Source of the DNA: Bartonella kosoyi | Lineage (GTDB): Bacteria > Pseudomonadota > Alphaproteobacteria > Rhizobiales > Rhizobiaceae | DNA length: 64,000 nt | Assembly: GCF_003606325.2 (NCBI RefSeq) | Contig: NZ_CP031843.2 | Span: 1,550,001 to 1,614,000, forward strand | Direction: 5' to 3' | Shown here: positions 1-9,487 of the stretch, piece after piece | Position numbering within the stretch: position 1 is the first letter of the stretch | Layout of the letters: every line of letters begins with the position of its first letter | Notes under the pieces: generated by a model | Told to the model about the DNA's origin: nothing | What the model saw: only the letters and a program-made list of their open reading frames with translations | The model's database searches: none | Position numbers and translations under genes: made by a program

Positions 1-440
1 GATTTTTCCCGAACCTCGATAACATCACCTGGTTTACAACGATACGATTGAATATTTGTACGCCGCCCATTTACATTCACATGACCATGATTAATAAACT
101 GGCGAGAAGCAAAAATCGTAGGCACGAATTTTGCACGATAGACCACAGCATCCAAACGAGATTCTAATAAACCGATAAGATTTTCACCCGTATCACCTCG
201 CCGACGAGCAGCTTCTACATAAGTTTTATGAAATTGCTTTTCTGAAATATCGCCATAAAACCCTTTCAACTTCTGTTTAGCGCGCAATTGCACCCCATAG
301 TCAGAAAGTTTTCCTTTACGTCGCTGCCCATGCTGACCTGGACCATAATCACGACGATTGACAGGAGATTTTGGACGACCCCAAATATTCTCTCCCATAC
401 GACGGTCAATTTTATACTTTGTTGTTTCGCGTTTACTCAT
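1..440 (-). CDS. rpsD: 30S ribosomal protein S4, 3' end cut by window edge
   Basis: Ribosomal protein S4 binds 16S rRNA early in assembly of the small subunit. Translating the minus strand from the ATG at 438-440 gives [16 protein letters not shown] and then typical S4 text, including the S4 RNA-binding domain ([15 protein letters not shown], then GHVNVNGRR). About 146 codons are visible against the usual ~205, so the C-terminal part lies outside the window. It stands alone here; the next gene, murI, is on the same strand about 170 bases upstream. Identity is certain; only the end is missing. Confidence 0.95.
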   Translation of the reverse strand, partial: MSKRETTKYKIDRRMGENIWGRPKSPVNRRDYGPGQHGQRRKGKLSDYGVQLRAKQKLKGFYGDISEKQFHKTYVEAARRRGDTGENLIGLLESRLDAVVYRAKFVPTIFASRQFINHGHVNVNGRRTNIQSYRCKPGDVIEVREK

Positions 441-611
441 CGCATTTCCTTTAAAATAAAACACGAGATCTTGAAGACCCCAAGGAAACGCGCCCTCCTC
501 TGCCTTTAAATACAAAAGACTGACAGAATAGCTTAACATACCAATATGCAAAGTTATCCACGGGACACGTCAATTACTGCCATTTTCTTGGAAGAAAAAG
601 CTAGAGCATCT

Positions 612-1439
612 TTATTGATCTCGTATTCTAAAGTCAACTCTTTTCATAAGTTTTAAGCCAAATCCTTTTAACAAATGTTCTGTTGAAGCAGTGATATTTT
701 TAGACGTCAGCAATGCAAAATCTTGATATTTCTTTATGGGGTTCTGATGTATTTTTTCAGACAAGGGCAATAATGATCTAATATGTTTGGCGATCGCTTT
801 TGCTGGATCAATCCATTCAACGGACCATAACGCTTGTTCACGAAAGAAATTAATCAAAAAAGGATAATGCGTGCAGGCTAAAACAATAACATCCGTATAT
901 TTGCCATTTTTTTTCACAAAACATGGTAGGATTTCTTTTCTTAACGCTTCTGAATCGATAGATTTTCCCCGTAAATAATCTTCAGCAAATCCAGCAAGCT
1001 TTTCACTTCCTACAAGCTGAACATGACACTGCCCAGCAAAAGAGTTAATTAATTCATTTGTATAGGTACGTTTAACTGTTCCAGGAGTCGCTAATACGGA
1101 AATAAAACCAGTTTTTGTTTGTTCCGCAGCAGATTTAATTGCAGGAACCGTTCCTACGAAAGAGACATGAGGAAAGTTTTGTCGTAAATCTGCCATCATT
1201 AGAGTAGAGACAGTGTTGCAAGCAATCACACATAAGGCGGGATTATAGCGTGTTAAAAGATTTGTAAAAATCTTTAAAACGTGTTCTTTCAGGATATTTT
1301 CTTCCCAATTACCATAAGGAAATCCCGCATCATCAGCTACATAAATAAATTGTATTTCAGGGATAAGAACGCGCGCTTCCCTCAATACTGTCAAGCCACC
1401 AATACCACTATCAAAAAAAAGAACAGGCCGTTCATCCAT
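612..1439 (-). CDS. murI: Glutamate racemase
   Basis: Converts L-glutamate to D-glutamate for peptidoglycan precursors in the cytoplasm. The protein is 275 residues, normal for the family. The N-terminal DSGIGGLTVL loop is present, and both catalytic cysteines are visible, C74 in ACNTVST and C189 in ACTHYPF. Its ATG overlaps the stop of the upstream methyltransferase gene by one base (TGATG), so the two are translationally coupled. No missing residue is seen. Confidence 0.95.
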   Translation of the reverse strand: MDERPVLFFDSGIGGLTVLREARVLIPEIQFIYVADDAGFPYGNWEENILKEHVLKIFTNLLTRYNPALCVIACNTVSTLMMADLRQNFPHVSFVGTVPAIKSAAEQTKTGFISVLATPGTVKRTYTNELINSFAGQCHVQLVGSEKLAGFAEDYLRGKSIDSEALRKEILPCFVKKNGKYTDVIVLACTHYPFLINFFREQALWSVEWIDPAKAIAKHIRSLLPLSEKIHQNPIKKYQDFALLTSKNITASTEHLLKGFGLKLMKRVDFRIRDQ

Positions 1440-2272
1440 CAGTTTTCACATTTGTTTTTAATTTTTTGACGATCGCGCTCTTGAGGTGCTCTACTCCCCC
1501 GTGGATATTGTGGAGAAAAATGATCCAATGAAGATATAACGCCTCGCAATAAGCGAACTTCAGATTCACTAAAGTTGGCGCGCGTAAAAACAGAGCGCAA
1601 ATTTGCAAGCATAACCTCTTTCCGTTCTCGAGGCCTAAAATACCCACGGATATCCAAAGCTTCTTCTAATTGAGATAAAAAACCATGAAACACTGTTTTA
1701 TTTGCAGGCTCCATTTCTGGTGCACGAAATGCCGTATCACTCACATTCTCTAAACCTGTTTTCATCCATTCATAAGACATCAAAAGAACCGCTTGTGCAA
1801 TATTAAGTGATGCAAAAGCAGGATTAACTGGAAAAGTGATAATTTCATCAACAAGGCTGATTTCATCATTTTCCAGTCCCCATCGCTCCCTTCCAAAGAC
1901 AATACCTGTTTTATGTCCAATATTCTCACGCTGACGGAGTACATTTGCTGCTTCGACAGCACTTTTTACCGTTTTAAATCCACATCTTTCACGTGCTGTT
2001 GTAGCAAAAACATAGTGTAAATCTGCAATTGAATCACGCAATGTATCAAAAATCACGGCGTTGTTAATGACATGATCAGCTTTGCTTGCAGCAGCTCTAG
2101 CTTTTTCATTCGGAAATGTTTCTCGAGGTTTGACTAATCGAAGCTTAGAAAGCCCAAAATTTGCCATTGCCCTTGCAACCATACCGATATTTTCAGGAAG
2201 CTGCGGTTCAACTAAAATAATAATGGGACCGTTTGTTAAATTTTCGCGATTCTTATTCGTTCCAGCCATCAA
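1439..2272 (-). CDS. TrmJ/TrmH-family (SPOUT) RNA methyltransferase
   Basis: A 277-residue SPOUT-class S-adenosylmethionine-dependent RNA ribose methyltransferase. Visible family motifs are the N-terminal PENIGMVARAMANFG (motif 1), GRERWGLENDEI near residue 128 (motif 2) and SLNIAQAVLLMSYEW (motif 3, knotted SAM site). The order and length fit TrmJ, which methylates the ribose at tRNA position 32, but the exact target cannot be read from sequence. The N-terminal MM leaves a one-residue ambiguity in the start. It is the first gene of a two-gene unit with murI. Confidence 0.88.
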   Translation of the reverse strand: MMAGTNKNRENLTNGPIIILVEPQLPENIGMVARAMANFGLSKLRLVKPRETFPNEKARAAASKADHVINNAVIFDTLRDSIADLHYVFATTARERCGFKTVKSAVEAANVLRQRENIGHKTGIVFGRERWGLENDEISLVDEIITFPVNPAFASLNIAQAVLLMSYEWMKTGLENVSDTAFRAPEMEPANKTVFHGFLSQLEEALDIRGYFRPRERKEVMLANLRSVFTRANFSESEVRLLRGVISSLDHFSPQYPRGSRAPQERDRQKIKNKCEN

Positions 2273-2573
2273 CCTTACCTAGTTTCACTTAAACTATCTC
2301 CTTCTCCACTATTTTTTTTAACGTAAACTTCTTCACAGTACTCTAATGCTGTTTAATAATAAATGATAGACAACGTTATTTTCTCACTCAAAGAGTATAG
2401 ATTCCCTAATAATAAATTTTCAAAGCCATTAAAGTGAACAATGGAGTTTATAACAATTTATATAAGATATCGTAGCGTTTTTTACATTAATTTTATCTTT
2501 TTTAGTAGGTAACAATGCCTACCAATCATAATCTTAGTTGAATTATGAAATCATAAATCCTAAAAAAAGGAAT
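2273..2573. other. Divergent intergenic region, AT-rich
   Basis: About 300 bases between the divergently transcribed methyltransferase and sfsA genes. It must hold promoters for both directions. I see no convincing -35/-10 pair, RNA gene or reading frame. The only clear signal is the AAGGA Shine-Dalgarno at about 2566-2570 before sfsA. Confidence 0.5.
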
Positions 2574-3290
2574 ATGCACTTTATTCCCAAACTTTCCCCT
2601 GCAAAGCTTATCCGTCGTTATAAACGTTTCCTTGCAGATGTTAAACAAGATGATCAACATATTTTCACCGTGTCGGTACCAAATACGGGATCAATGCTTG
2701 GATTGACAGCTTCCAACGCCAACATTTGGCTTTCATATCATGAAAAAACCAAGAGAAAATATGCTTATCAATTAGAAATTGTTGAAGCCGATAATACTTT
2801 GGTTGGTATTAATACCACTTTACCCAATAAACTTGCATTAGAAGCAATTCAAAACGGATTATTACCAGAATTAAGTGGATATAAAACAATTTTAAAAGAA
2901 CAACGCTATGGGACACAATCACGAATTGATTTTCTTTTACGTGATGACAACCTTCCTGATTGTTACCTAGAAGTCAAAAATGTTCATTTTATCCGTCAAA
3001 AAGGATTAGCAGAATTTCCGGATACCGAGACAAAACGTGGTGCCCGTCACCTTGAAGAACTCATGCACGTCGTACAACAAGGAAAACGAGCTGCTATGCT
3101 TTATATTATTCAACGAGAAGATTGTACAGCTTTTACGATTTGTCATGATCTTGATCCACTCTATGGACGTAAGTTTGATTTAGCATTAAAATCAGGAGTA
3201 GAATGTTATGCTATAAAGTGTCACATAAGTGTAGAAGGCATTTTTCCGATTCAGAGAGTAAAAATAGAAAACAGAAGAAACAATGACTGA
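2574..3290 (+). CDS. sfsA: SfsA family DNA/RNA-binding protein (sugar fermentation stimulation)
   Basis: A 238-residue SfsA homologue. I chose the ATG at 2574 (MHFIPKLSPAKLI) rather than an upstream TTG at 2538, because AAGGA sits at the right distance and SfsA proteins normally begin close to this motif. Family signatures include RRYKRFLADV, VPNTGSMLGL, YGTQSRIDF and CYLEVKNVHF; the last resembles a nuclease-like D/E-x-K core, and relatives bind nucleic acid. The physiological role is poorly defined. The gene overlaps the map start by eight bases and heads an sfsA-map-radC operon. Confidence 0.92.
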   Translation: MHFIPKLSPAKLIRRYKRFLADVKQDDQHIFTVSVPNTGSMLGLTASNANIWLSYHEKTKRKYAYQLEIVEADNTLVGINTTLPNKLALEAIQNGLLPELSGYKTILKEQRYGTQSRIDFLLRDDNLPDCYLEVKNVHFIRQKGLAEFPDTETKRGARHLEELMHVVQQGKRAAMLYIIQREDCTAFTICHDLDPLYGRKFDLALKSGVECYAIKCHISVEGIFPIQRVKIENRRNND

Positions 3291-4113
3291 GTATATTGAA
3301 TATAATAAAAGCCCTTTAAAGTTTAATGGAAAAATCCGCATTTTTGATGACTATGCTTTCGCTAAGATGCGTGAAGTTGGTCGTATTGCGGCAGAATGCC
3401 TTGATGCGCTTACGGATATGATTAAACCTGGCGTCACGACGCAAGAAATTGATGATTTTGTATTTACTTTTGGTGCACAAAAAGGCGCTCTTCCTGCTGA
3501 TCTAAATTATCATGGATACAGCCATTCATGCTGTACATCTATTAATCACGTTGTCTGTCATGGTATTCCCAATAAAAGACCCTTGCAAGAAGGCGATATT
3601 GTGAATGTTGATGTGACCTTTATTCTTGATGGTTGGCATGGTGATTCAAGCCGCATGTATCCTGTTGGAAAAATCAGACGTGCTGCAGAACGCCTTTTAC
3701 AAATAACCTACGAAAGCCTTATGAGAGGAATCTCTGTCGTTAAACCTGGAGCAACAACAGGTGATATTGGTGCTGCCATTCAACAGTACGCAGAATCTGA
3801 ACGATGCTCAATTGTGAGAGATTTTTGCGGACATGGTATCGGTCAGCTGTTTCATGATGCGCCCAATATTCTCCATTACGGAAATCCTGGAGAAGGAATC
3901 GAATTAAAACAAGGCATGATGTTTACAATTGAGCCGATGATTAATCTTGGTAAACCACAAGTTAAGATTTTATCTGACGGCTGGACTGCTGTTACCCGTG
4001 ACCGCTCTTTGACAGCACAATATGAACATACAATTGGTGTTACAAATAAAGGGTATGAAATATTTACACAATCGCCTAAAAATATTTTTTATATTCCAAA
4101 TTCGCAGATTTAA
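3283..4113 (+). CDS. map: Methionine aminopeptidase, type I
   Basis: Removes the N-terminal methionine from nascent proteins; a cytosolic di-metal enzyme of 276 residues. All metal ligands appear in order: D in [13 protein letters not shown], the second D in the same loop, H in [12 protein letters not shown] in FTIEPM and E in AQYEHTIGV. The N-terminus is longer than the E. coli protein by a short basic stretch, usual in Rhizobiales. It overlaps sfsA by eight bases and radC by one (TAATG), so the three genes are probably cotranscribed. Confidence 0.96.
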   Translation: MTEYIEYNKSPLKFNGKIRIFDDYAFAKMREVGRIAAECLDALTDMIKPGVTTQEIDDFVFTFGAQKGALPADLNYHGYSHSCCTSINHVVCHGIPNKRPLQEGDIVNVDVTFILDGWHGDSSRMYPVGKIRRAAERLLQITYESLMRGISVVKPGATTGDIGAAIQQYAESERCSIVRDFCGHGIGQLFHDAPNILHYGNPGEGIELKQGMMFTIEPMINLGKPQVKILSDGWTAVTRDRSLTAQYEHTIGVTNKGYEIFTQSPKNIFYIPNSQI

Positions 4114-4925
4114 TGCATTGTAGAGATGTTATGGCTAAAAAATTAAATCAAAAGGAAGATATTCAAAGTAATCACTTTGCGTTAACATCAAGTTCGCTAC
4201 CTACCCCAATATCAGAAAGAAAAAGTGAAGAACCTAAGAAAAATACACAGCTTGATAAACATTATCAAGGACATCGTGAGCGTCTTCGAAAACGCTATTT
4301 AAAGTCAAAAGGAAATGCAATTGAAGATTATGAATATCTTGAATTATTGCTTTTTCGCACAATACCTCGCGCAAACACAAAACCTATAGCTAAAAATTTG
4401 ATAGCACATTTTGGTTCACTCGCGGATGTGTTAGGAGCTGATATTCACCGACTTCAAGAGGTTCAAGGATGTGGTCCCGCAACAGCAATTGATTTAAAAA
4501 TTATTTCAGATGTTGCTGGACGTCTTGCTCGTGCGCAATTATTTAAACGTGATATTTTTTCATCATGGGATAAAGTATTAGCGTATTGTAAAGCGGTTAT
4601 GGCTCATGAAACACGTGAACAATTTCGTATTTTATTTCTCGATAAGAAAAACGGCTTACTTGCCGATGAAGTACAACAAACTGGAACCATTGATCACACC
4701 CCTGTTTATCCTCGTGAAGTTATTTCTCGAGCTTTAGAATTATCCGCGTCAGGACTTATTTTAGTCCACAATCATCCTTCTGGTGATTCCACTCCCTCCG
4801 ATGCAGATATAACAATGACATACAGATTAAAAGACGCAGCAAATGCATTAGGGATTACAATCCATGATCACCTCATTATTGCACGCCATAATTATACAAG
4901 TTTTAGAGCACTAAAACTCATATAA
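4113..4925 (+). CDS. radC: RadC family JAB1/MPN-domain protein
   Basis: A 270-residue RadC homologue. The N-terminal 50 residues are polar and probably disordered. A helix-hairpin-helix region ([14 protein letters not shown], about residue 120) follows, then the JAMM metalloprotease-like site E...[12 protein letters not shown] near residues 200-235. Despite the name, a DNA-repair role is doubtful for this family. The ATG at 4113 overlaps the map stop by one base; an in-frame ATG at 4131 (MAKKLNQ) is an alternative start. No zinc ligand is missing. Confidence 0.93.
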   Translation: MHCRDVMAKKLNQKEDIQSNHFALTSSSLPTPISERKSEEPKKNTQLDKHYQGHRERLRKRYLKSKGNAIEDYEYLELLLFRTIPRANTKPIAKNLIAHFGSLADVLGADIHRLQEVQGCGPATAIDLKIISDVAGRLARAQLFKRDIFSSWDKVLAYCKAVMAHETREQFRILFLDKKNGLLADEVQQTGTIDHTPVYPREVISRALELSASGLILVHNHPSGDSTPSDADITMTYRLKDAANALGITIHDHLIIARHNYTSFRALKLI

Positions 4926-4969
4926 ACCTTATGGGGAAAAAAGACTTCATTAAAGGATCAATAGGCCAA

Positions 4970-5182
4970 TCAATTCTCTAAATCAATATCCAATATAGCC
5001 ATTGAGAAATTATAGGATAGCTCATCTTCATCTTCATCTCGATAGATAACACCTAAAAACTCATCCCCCATATAAACCTCACAAGAATCATCCTTTTTAG
5101 GCCGTGCTCTGACTTGCAATGCTGAGTTTTGGAATGTATTTTTTAAATAATTATCAAGTTTTTTTATTTCATCAGCATTCAC
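4970..5182 (-). CDS. DUF3126 family small acidic protein
   Basis: A 70-residue protein matching the DUF3126 family found across Rhizobiales: a charged N-terminus (ADEIKKLDNYLK), then PKKDDSCEVYMGDEFLGVIY and a strongly conserved C-terminus ending SYNFSMAILDIDLEN. The function is unknown. A good AGGAG ribosome site lies about ten bases before the ATG. It converges on radC with 44 bases between the stops, and I see no clear hairpin there. Confidence 0.88.
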   Translation of the reverse strand: MNADEIKKLDNYLKNTFQNSALQVRARPKKDDSCEVYMGDEFLGVIYRDEDEDELSYNFSMAILDIDLEN

Positions 5183-5793
5183 TACGCTCTCCTGTTTTTT
5201 GAGACGATTAAAATAATTGCGTGTCGCGCGAATAAGATATTCCTTTGATTCTGTAAAGCCAGTAAAAAAGCTTAATCTGAATATTGACTTAATATTACAT
5301 AATATTCACAACTTTTTCTTTATATATTCATAAAGAACTTTTATAAAAGGAGTCTATCATTATTAAATATACCCGTATAGATAAAAAAATGGCAGAAAAC
5401 TGTATATTTTAAATAATTTTATTTTATCTCCAATTTTAGCATCTGCATTTATGAAGCATGTTTAGAAGAAAAATTAATCAACGATTTATAATTTTATCCT
5501 TTCTATAGAAAATTAAAATAATAATAATTTTTTATTTAAAACCACATTTTTTAGCAAAAAAATATTATTACATCACTTAAAAATAATTCTTTTCAAAGAA
5601 TTTTAAATATAGTTATCTAACCTCAAAGGAATTACATAGTTTAAAAAATACATAAAATAAGTGAATAAGAGTTTATTTTTCTGCCTATTTTTTATAAAAA
5701 CTTATGTCAAAATAGAAAATTTTAAATAAGCTTTTCAGTTTATACGCGAAAATATTGGGCATTTTTGCAAATGCTAAGATCTATTAAAAATTT
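5183..5793. other. AT-rich intergenic region without a recognisable gene
   Basis: Roughly 610 bases, very AT-rich, with many short A and T runs. The part next to DUF3126 should hold that gene's promoter. No reading frame, tRNA or strong inverted repeat was found by eye. Confidence 0.5.
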
Positions 5794-6567
5794 TTATTTT
5801 ATAGGATAACGAGAAAGAAAATTGATAACACCTTTTTTATAAACTTTATCACCTACAGCAAGCATATGATCTCGATCAGGAATTGATAAAGCTTCGCCAC
5901 AAGGCAACAAAGCTGCTAATGGCTCTGCAGCACCGCCAATCTCATCTAATGAACCAACAGCAACAAGTGCAGGTTGTTCAATTTTATAAATTTCGGACGC
6001 CGTTAACTCCTGTTTTGATGCGATAATACAAGCAGCCAGAGCACGTCTATCACTTTTTGTTTGATCAGCAAATTTACGGAACATTAAACCACGTGTATTA
6101 GTAATGGTAGAGGGATCTTCGACCAGAAGAGCCTCAGCAACAGGTTCCCAATTTCCTGCTCCCGTTACCATACCAATCCCTAAACCACCAAAAATAACAC
6201 TGTTCACATATGTTGGATGTAAAAGAGCCATAAAAGCACTAATACGAGCCCCCATAGAATATCCCATAACATGGGCTTTAGATAACTCTAGATACTGTAA
6301 AAGTTTGACCGCATCGCCAGCCATAGCTTGAGGTGTATAAAAGCTAGGATCATAACTTTTAACTGAATCTCCATGGCCCCGATTATCAAGAGCAATAACA
6401 CGATACCCTGCTTCAGTGAGAGTACGAAACCAACCCGTTGCATACCAATTCACTCGTGCAGAAGATCCAAAACCATGAATCAACAAAATAGGTGCACCCT
6501 GCCCTTCTTCTCGATAAGCAAATCGCAAACCATCATATTCAAAAAAACGAACGTCCTCAGCTGTCAT
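5794..6567 (-). CDS. Alpha/beta-fold hydrolase
   Basis: A 257-residue alpha/beta hydrolase. Visible features are the oxyanion HGFGSSARVNW loop near residue 30, the DNRGHGDS strand-loop, the nucleophile elbow GYSMGAR with the catalytic serine near residue 103, and a late histidine in DRDHMLAV, with an acid expected in GSLDEIGG. The substrate cannot be inferred; relatives include esterases and C-C hydrolases. No signal peptide, so cytosolic. Its ATG overlaps the DUF192 stop by four bases (ATGA), so it is the second gene of a pair. Confidence 0.88.
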   Translation of the reverse strand: MTAEDVRFFEYDGLRFAYREEGQGAPILLIHGFGSSARVNWYATGWFRTLTEAGYRVIALDNRGHGDSVKSYDPSFYTPQAMAGDAVKLLQYLELSKAHVMGYSMGARISAFMALLHPTYVNSVIFGGLGIGMVTGAGNWEPVAEALLVEDPSTITNTRGLMFRKFADQTKSDRRALAACIIASKQELTASEIYKIEQPALVAVGSLDEIGGAAEPLAALLPCGEALSIPDRDHMLAVGDKVYKKGVINFLSRYPIK

Positions 6568-7076
6568 TTTTTATCACACTTTCCACAAACGACAGGATGA
6601 ATAACACGTTGCCCTTTTTTTATCTGCTTTTCAGAAACTTCACCAGCGTTAATCTCAAGTGCAAAAGCCGCAGGAACGCCTGATGAAATAGTCTTTTTTG
6701 AAAATGGAGAAGTGTTTTCAATAATCGATACAATAACCCCTTCAGAGTTTAAAAAAATCATATCTAAGGGCAAAGGTGTATTGGCCATCCACATAAAAAA
6801 CTTTTGTTCCTCTTCCGATTGATAACTCTTTTGCTGCTTAAAAAGCATTGCACGATCGCGTGGAAAATCAGTCCGATACATTAAACCAGCTGCTGCTTGA
6901 GAAGGGGTAAAAGCAATCTCTACCTTATAAGAAATTGTATCTTGGTTTGTGTGTATTTGTAAAGGAATCGGATGAATAGGCATTTCCATGGGTTCCTTCG
7001 CGACAACAACGGGCATTTCTAACGTAAAAAGTATCGCTGATAAAATAATATACCCTTTTTTAAAAGGTTTTAACAT
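6564..7076 (-). CDS. DUF192 family exported protein
   Basis: A 170-residue protein. I start it at the ATG at 7076 (MLKPFKKGY), not the upstream GTG at 7091, because GGAG lies six bases before it. The N-terminal KKGYIILSAILFTLEMPVVVAK reads as a Sec signal peptide (hydrophobic core then VVA-K). The rest is a DUF192 domain: V-EIAFTPSQAAAGLMYR, then FFMWMANTPLPLDMIFL and FALEINAG. The function is unknown; a periplasmic location is inferred. It is coupled to the following hydrolase by an ATGA overlap. Confidence 0.87.
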   Translation of the reverse strand: MLKPFKKGYIILSAILFTLEMPVVVAKEPMEMPIHPIPLQIHTNQDTISYKVEIAFTPSQAAAGLMYRTDFPRDRAMLFKQQKSYQSEEEQKFFMWMANTPLPLDMIFLNSEGVIVSIIENTSPFSKKTISSGVPAAFALEINAGEVSEKQIKKGQRVIHPVVCGKCDKK

Positions 7077-7330
7077 TCTTGTCTCCACCACAAAAAAATC
7101 TTAAATTTTGTTTCTGACATAAAAAATATCAGTGTTCAAAAGCCAAAAAACAAGAAAGCTCTTCCCTTATTTTCTTTATTTTATTCAATAGAGTAGGCAC
7201 ATTTCTCTCATTTAGTTTATAAATTCACGAGAGCTATAACAGAGATACTTCTATAGCTGTTTACGCAATAACCATCCTTTAAAAATACAGAAAAATATTG
7301 ATTTTACTGAAAAGCTCAATGAGTAGCGAT

Positions 7331-7906
7331 TTAATGTGTCGCAAAAGGAAATCCTATATCTGGATAAATTTCTGCTGTCATCAACCCTTTTTCCCCTTTA
7401 CCAAACCGTACAAGAACAACTTGTCCTGCACGAAGCTCTGCTAAACCAAAACGGCGCAACGTTTCCATATGAATAAAAATATCTTCTGTTCCCTGCCCAC
7501 GGCTAAGAAAACCAAAACCTTTGTCACGATTGAACCATTTAACAATTGCACGTTCTAGTCCACTTTCTGGAGTAACAACAACATGAGTACGGGCTGGAAC
7601 TTCTGATGGATGAACCGCTGAAGAACAATCGATAGATTTCACCTGAACGCACTTTAATCCTCGTTCCGTCTTTTCCACAGCACAAATAACTTTAGCGCCC
7701 TCCAAAGCCGTTTGGAAGCCATCCCTTCGCATGACTGTAACATGCAATAATATATCGGGGAAATGAGGTAAATCAGGTACAATAAACCCATAGCCCTTAC
7801 TTCCATCAAACCACTTAATGACACCACTGATTTCGATAATCTCCCCATAAGCACCTATACTATCCTCAGATAGGGAACAATCCTTTAATGCATCCTTACT
7901 CGTCAT
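7331..7906 (-). CDS. Cold shock protein with two cold-shock domains
   Basis: A 191-residue protein carrying two cold-shock domains, about residues 25-85 and 118-183, where classical CspA has one. Each has the RNP1-like motif: WFDGSKGYGFIVPD in the first and WFNRDKGFGFLSRG in the second, with IFIHMETLRRFG in the second matching RNP2. The double-domain architecture is usual in Rhizobiales. It should bind single-stranded RNA or DNA. It is transcribed alone, divergent from the liv operon. Confidence 0.92.
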   Translation of the reverse strand: MTSKDALKDCSLSEDSIGAYGEIIEISGVIKWFDGSKGYGFIVPDLPHFPDILLHVTVMRRDGFQTALEGAKVICAVEKTERGLKCVQVKSIDCSSAVHPSEVPARTHVVVTPESGLERAIVKWFNRDKGFGFLSRGQGTEDIFIHMETLRRFGLAELRAGQVVLVRFGKGEKGLMTAEIYPDIGFPFATH

Positions 7907-8232
7907 AATAACGTGATCCTGTAGCTTATAAATTGCACGATATTGATTCTATAGGTTTAAGTAAACATTGCTCTTGTATCAACACGCAAGTCCCAAGATA
8001 AGATTTCCCCATATTGTCGTATCTCTTACATGTTAATATCAACATGAAATTTACAAAAAATATTTATAAAACTATTTGATTGTACGCTTTACATATCTTA
8101 CAAAGAGCGCGCTAGAAAAAAGATCATATAAAAGTTTTTTACATAATGATATTTTCATTAATGTGTAACTTGCATGATGAAGAAGTTCAATATAAGGTGC
8201 AAAAACGACAATTCAATTAAGGAAAATGCGCA
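7907..8232. other. Divergent regulatory region between csp gene and livJ
   Basis: About 325 bases with promoters expected on both strands. The only sure signal is the AAGGAAAA ribosome site at about 8219-8226 before livJ. I found no riboswitch-like structure or reading frame. Confidence 0.45.
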
Positions 8233-9366
8233 ATGCAATTGAAGAAAATCCTTACGACAATCACAGCTTTTATGGCGCTTACAGCAAATGTTTATGCGAA
8301 TGAATCTATCAAAATTGGTGTTTATCTTCCATTAAGCGGACAAAATGCCTTTGGAGGTCAGCTTGAAATTCGAGGTATCGAGTTAGCCCATAAACAAGTT
8401 CCAGAAATTTTGGGACGTAAAGTAGAACTTGTTATTATTGATAACAAGTCTGATAAAGTGGAAGCGGCTAATGCTGTTATGCGTTTAACAGCAAGTGAAA
8501 AGGTCAGTGGAATCATTGGGAGTTATGGTTCTTCACTCTCACTAGCAGGTGGTGAAATATCTGAAAAGGCAAAGACTCCCACCATTGCAACTTCTTCAAC
8601 GAGTCCCCTTGTTACACAAGGTAAAAAATATTACTTTCGCGCTTGTTTTATTGATTCCTATCAAGGGATAGGAATTGCAACTTATGTAAGCCAGATTTTA
8701 CATGCAAAAAAGGCCGCTATTCTCAAAGATATTTCAAGCGATTATGCCATCGGTCTTGCAAGTTATTTTGCACGTGCTTTCAAAAAATTAGGTGGTGAAG
8801 TTATCTCAAATTTAAATTATAATTCCGGAGATCAGGATTTTTCAGCTGTTCTCACACAGATTATCGCGCAAAAACCTGATATCTTATTCATTCCATCTTA
8901 CTTTTCTGAAGGTGCGATTATCATGAAACAAGCGCGTGAATTAGGGGCGAAGTTTCAGATTATGGGTGGAGATGCCATGGATAATCCAGAAACCATTACG
9001 ATTGCAGGAAGTGCTGCAGAAGGTTTCTTACATACGACACTTCCCTATAGTGAGGATATGCCAAATATGTCAGTTTCTGCCCAAAAATTCACGAAAGAAT
9101 GGAAAAAAGCCTACCCTGATAAAGAGCCAAATATCAATTCAGTTTTGGGATACACAAGTTATATGATGTTCATGAAGGCTATTGAAAATGCTGGTAGCGC
9201 TGATCGTGAAAAAATTACCATTGAACTGAGCAAATTAAAAGACTTTCAAACGCCCTTTGGTGATATGTCAATGGATGAAAATCATAACCCTACGATTCCA
9301 ATTGGTATCATTAAAATACAGGATGGAAAACGTGTTTATTTAGAAGAAGTTAAACCTGCTTTTTAA
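8233..9366 (+). CDS. livJ: Branched-chain amino acid type ABC transporter, periplasmic binding protein
   Basis: A 377-residue periplasmic solute-binding protein of the Leu/Ile/Val family (type I fold). The N-terminal KKILTTITAFMALTANVYANE is a signal peptide with cleavage after YAN-like residues. The mature start ESIKIGVYLPLSGQNAFGG is the classic first lobe, and GSYGSSLSLAGGEISEKAKTPTIATSSTSP forms part of the ligand cleft. The true ligand could be branched-chain or other amino acids, amides or urea. It is followed after 120 bases by the two permeases; a stem-loop in that gap could let livJ be expressed above them. Confidence 0.9.
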   Translation: MQLKKILTTITAFMALTANVYANESIKIGVYLPLSGQNAFGGQLEIRGIELAHKQVPEILGRKVELVIIDNKSDKVEAANAVMRLTASEKVSGIIGSYGSSLSLAGGEISEKAKTPTIATSSTSPLVTQGKKYYFRACFIDSYQGIGIATYVSQILHAKKAAILKDISSDYAIGLASYFARAFKKLGGEVISNLNYNSGDQDFSAVLTQIIAQKPDILFIPSYFSEGAIIMKQARELGAKFQIMGGDAMDNPETITIAGSAAEGFLHTTLPYSEDMPNMSVSAQKFTKEWKKAYPDKEPNINSVLGYTSYMMFMKAIENAGSADREKITIELSKLKDFQTPFGDMSMDENHNPTIPIGIIKIQDGKRVYLEEVKPAF

Positions 9367-9403
9367 TGTAAAGGTTGTACTTATTAAAATTGGAATGCGA
9401 GAA

Positions 9404-9431
9404 TTGGTTGAGGATCTTTTTTCTCAACCAA
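9404..9431 (+). promoter_or_regulatory. Stem-loop between livJ and livH
   Basis: A perfect nine-base inverted repeat, TTGGTTGAG at 9404-9412 and CTCAACCAA at 9423-9431, around a T-rich ten-base loop. It lies in the 121-base gap between livJ and livH. There is no following T-run, so it is more likely a processing or stabilising hairpin, or a weak attenuator, than a strong terminator. Binding-protein genes often need more transcript than their permeases. Confidence 0.55.
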
Positions 9432-9487
9432 AAACTTAAAATTTTCTTATTATCCTATGTAAATTAACAAAAGTGGAAGGATGAGAG

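Noticed and set aside
288..509. 73-codon plus-strand frame
   Set aside because: It lies antisense to rpsD and has no ribosome site or recognisable sequence.
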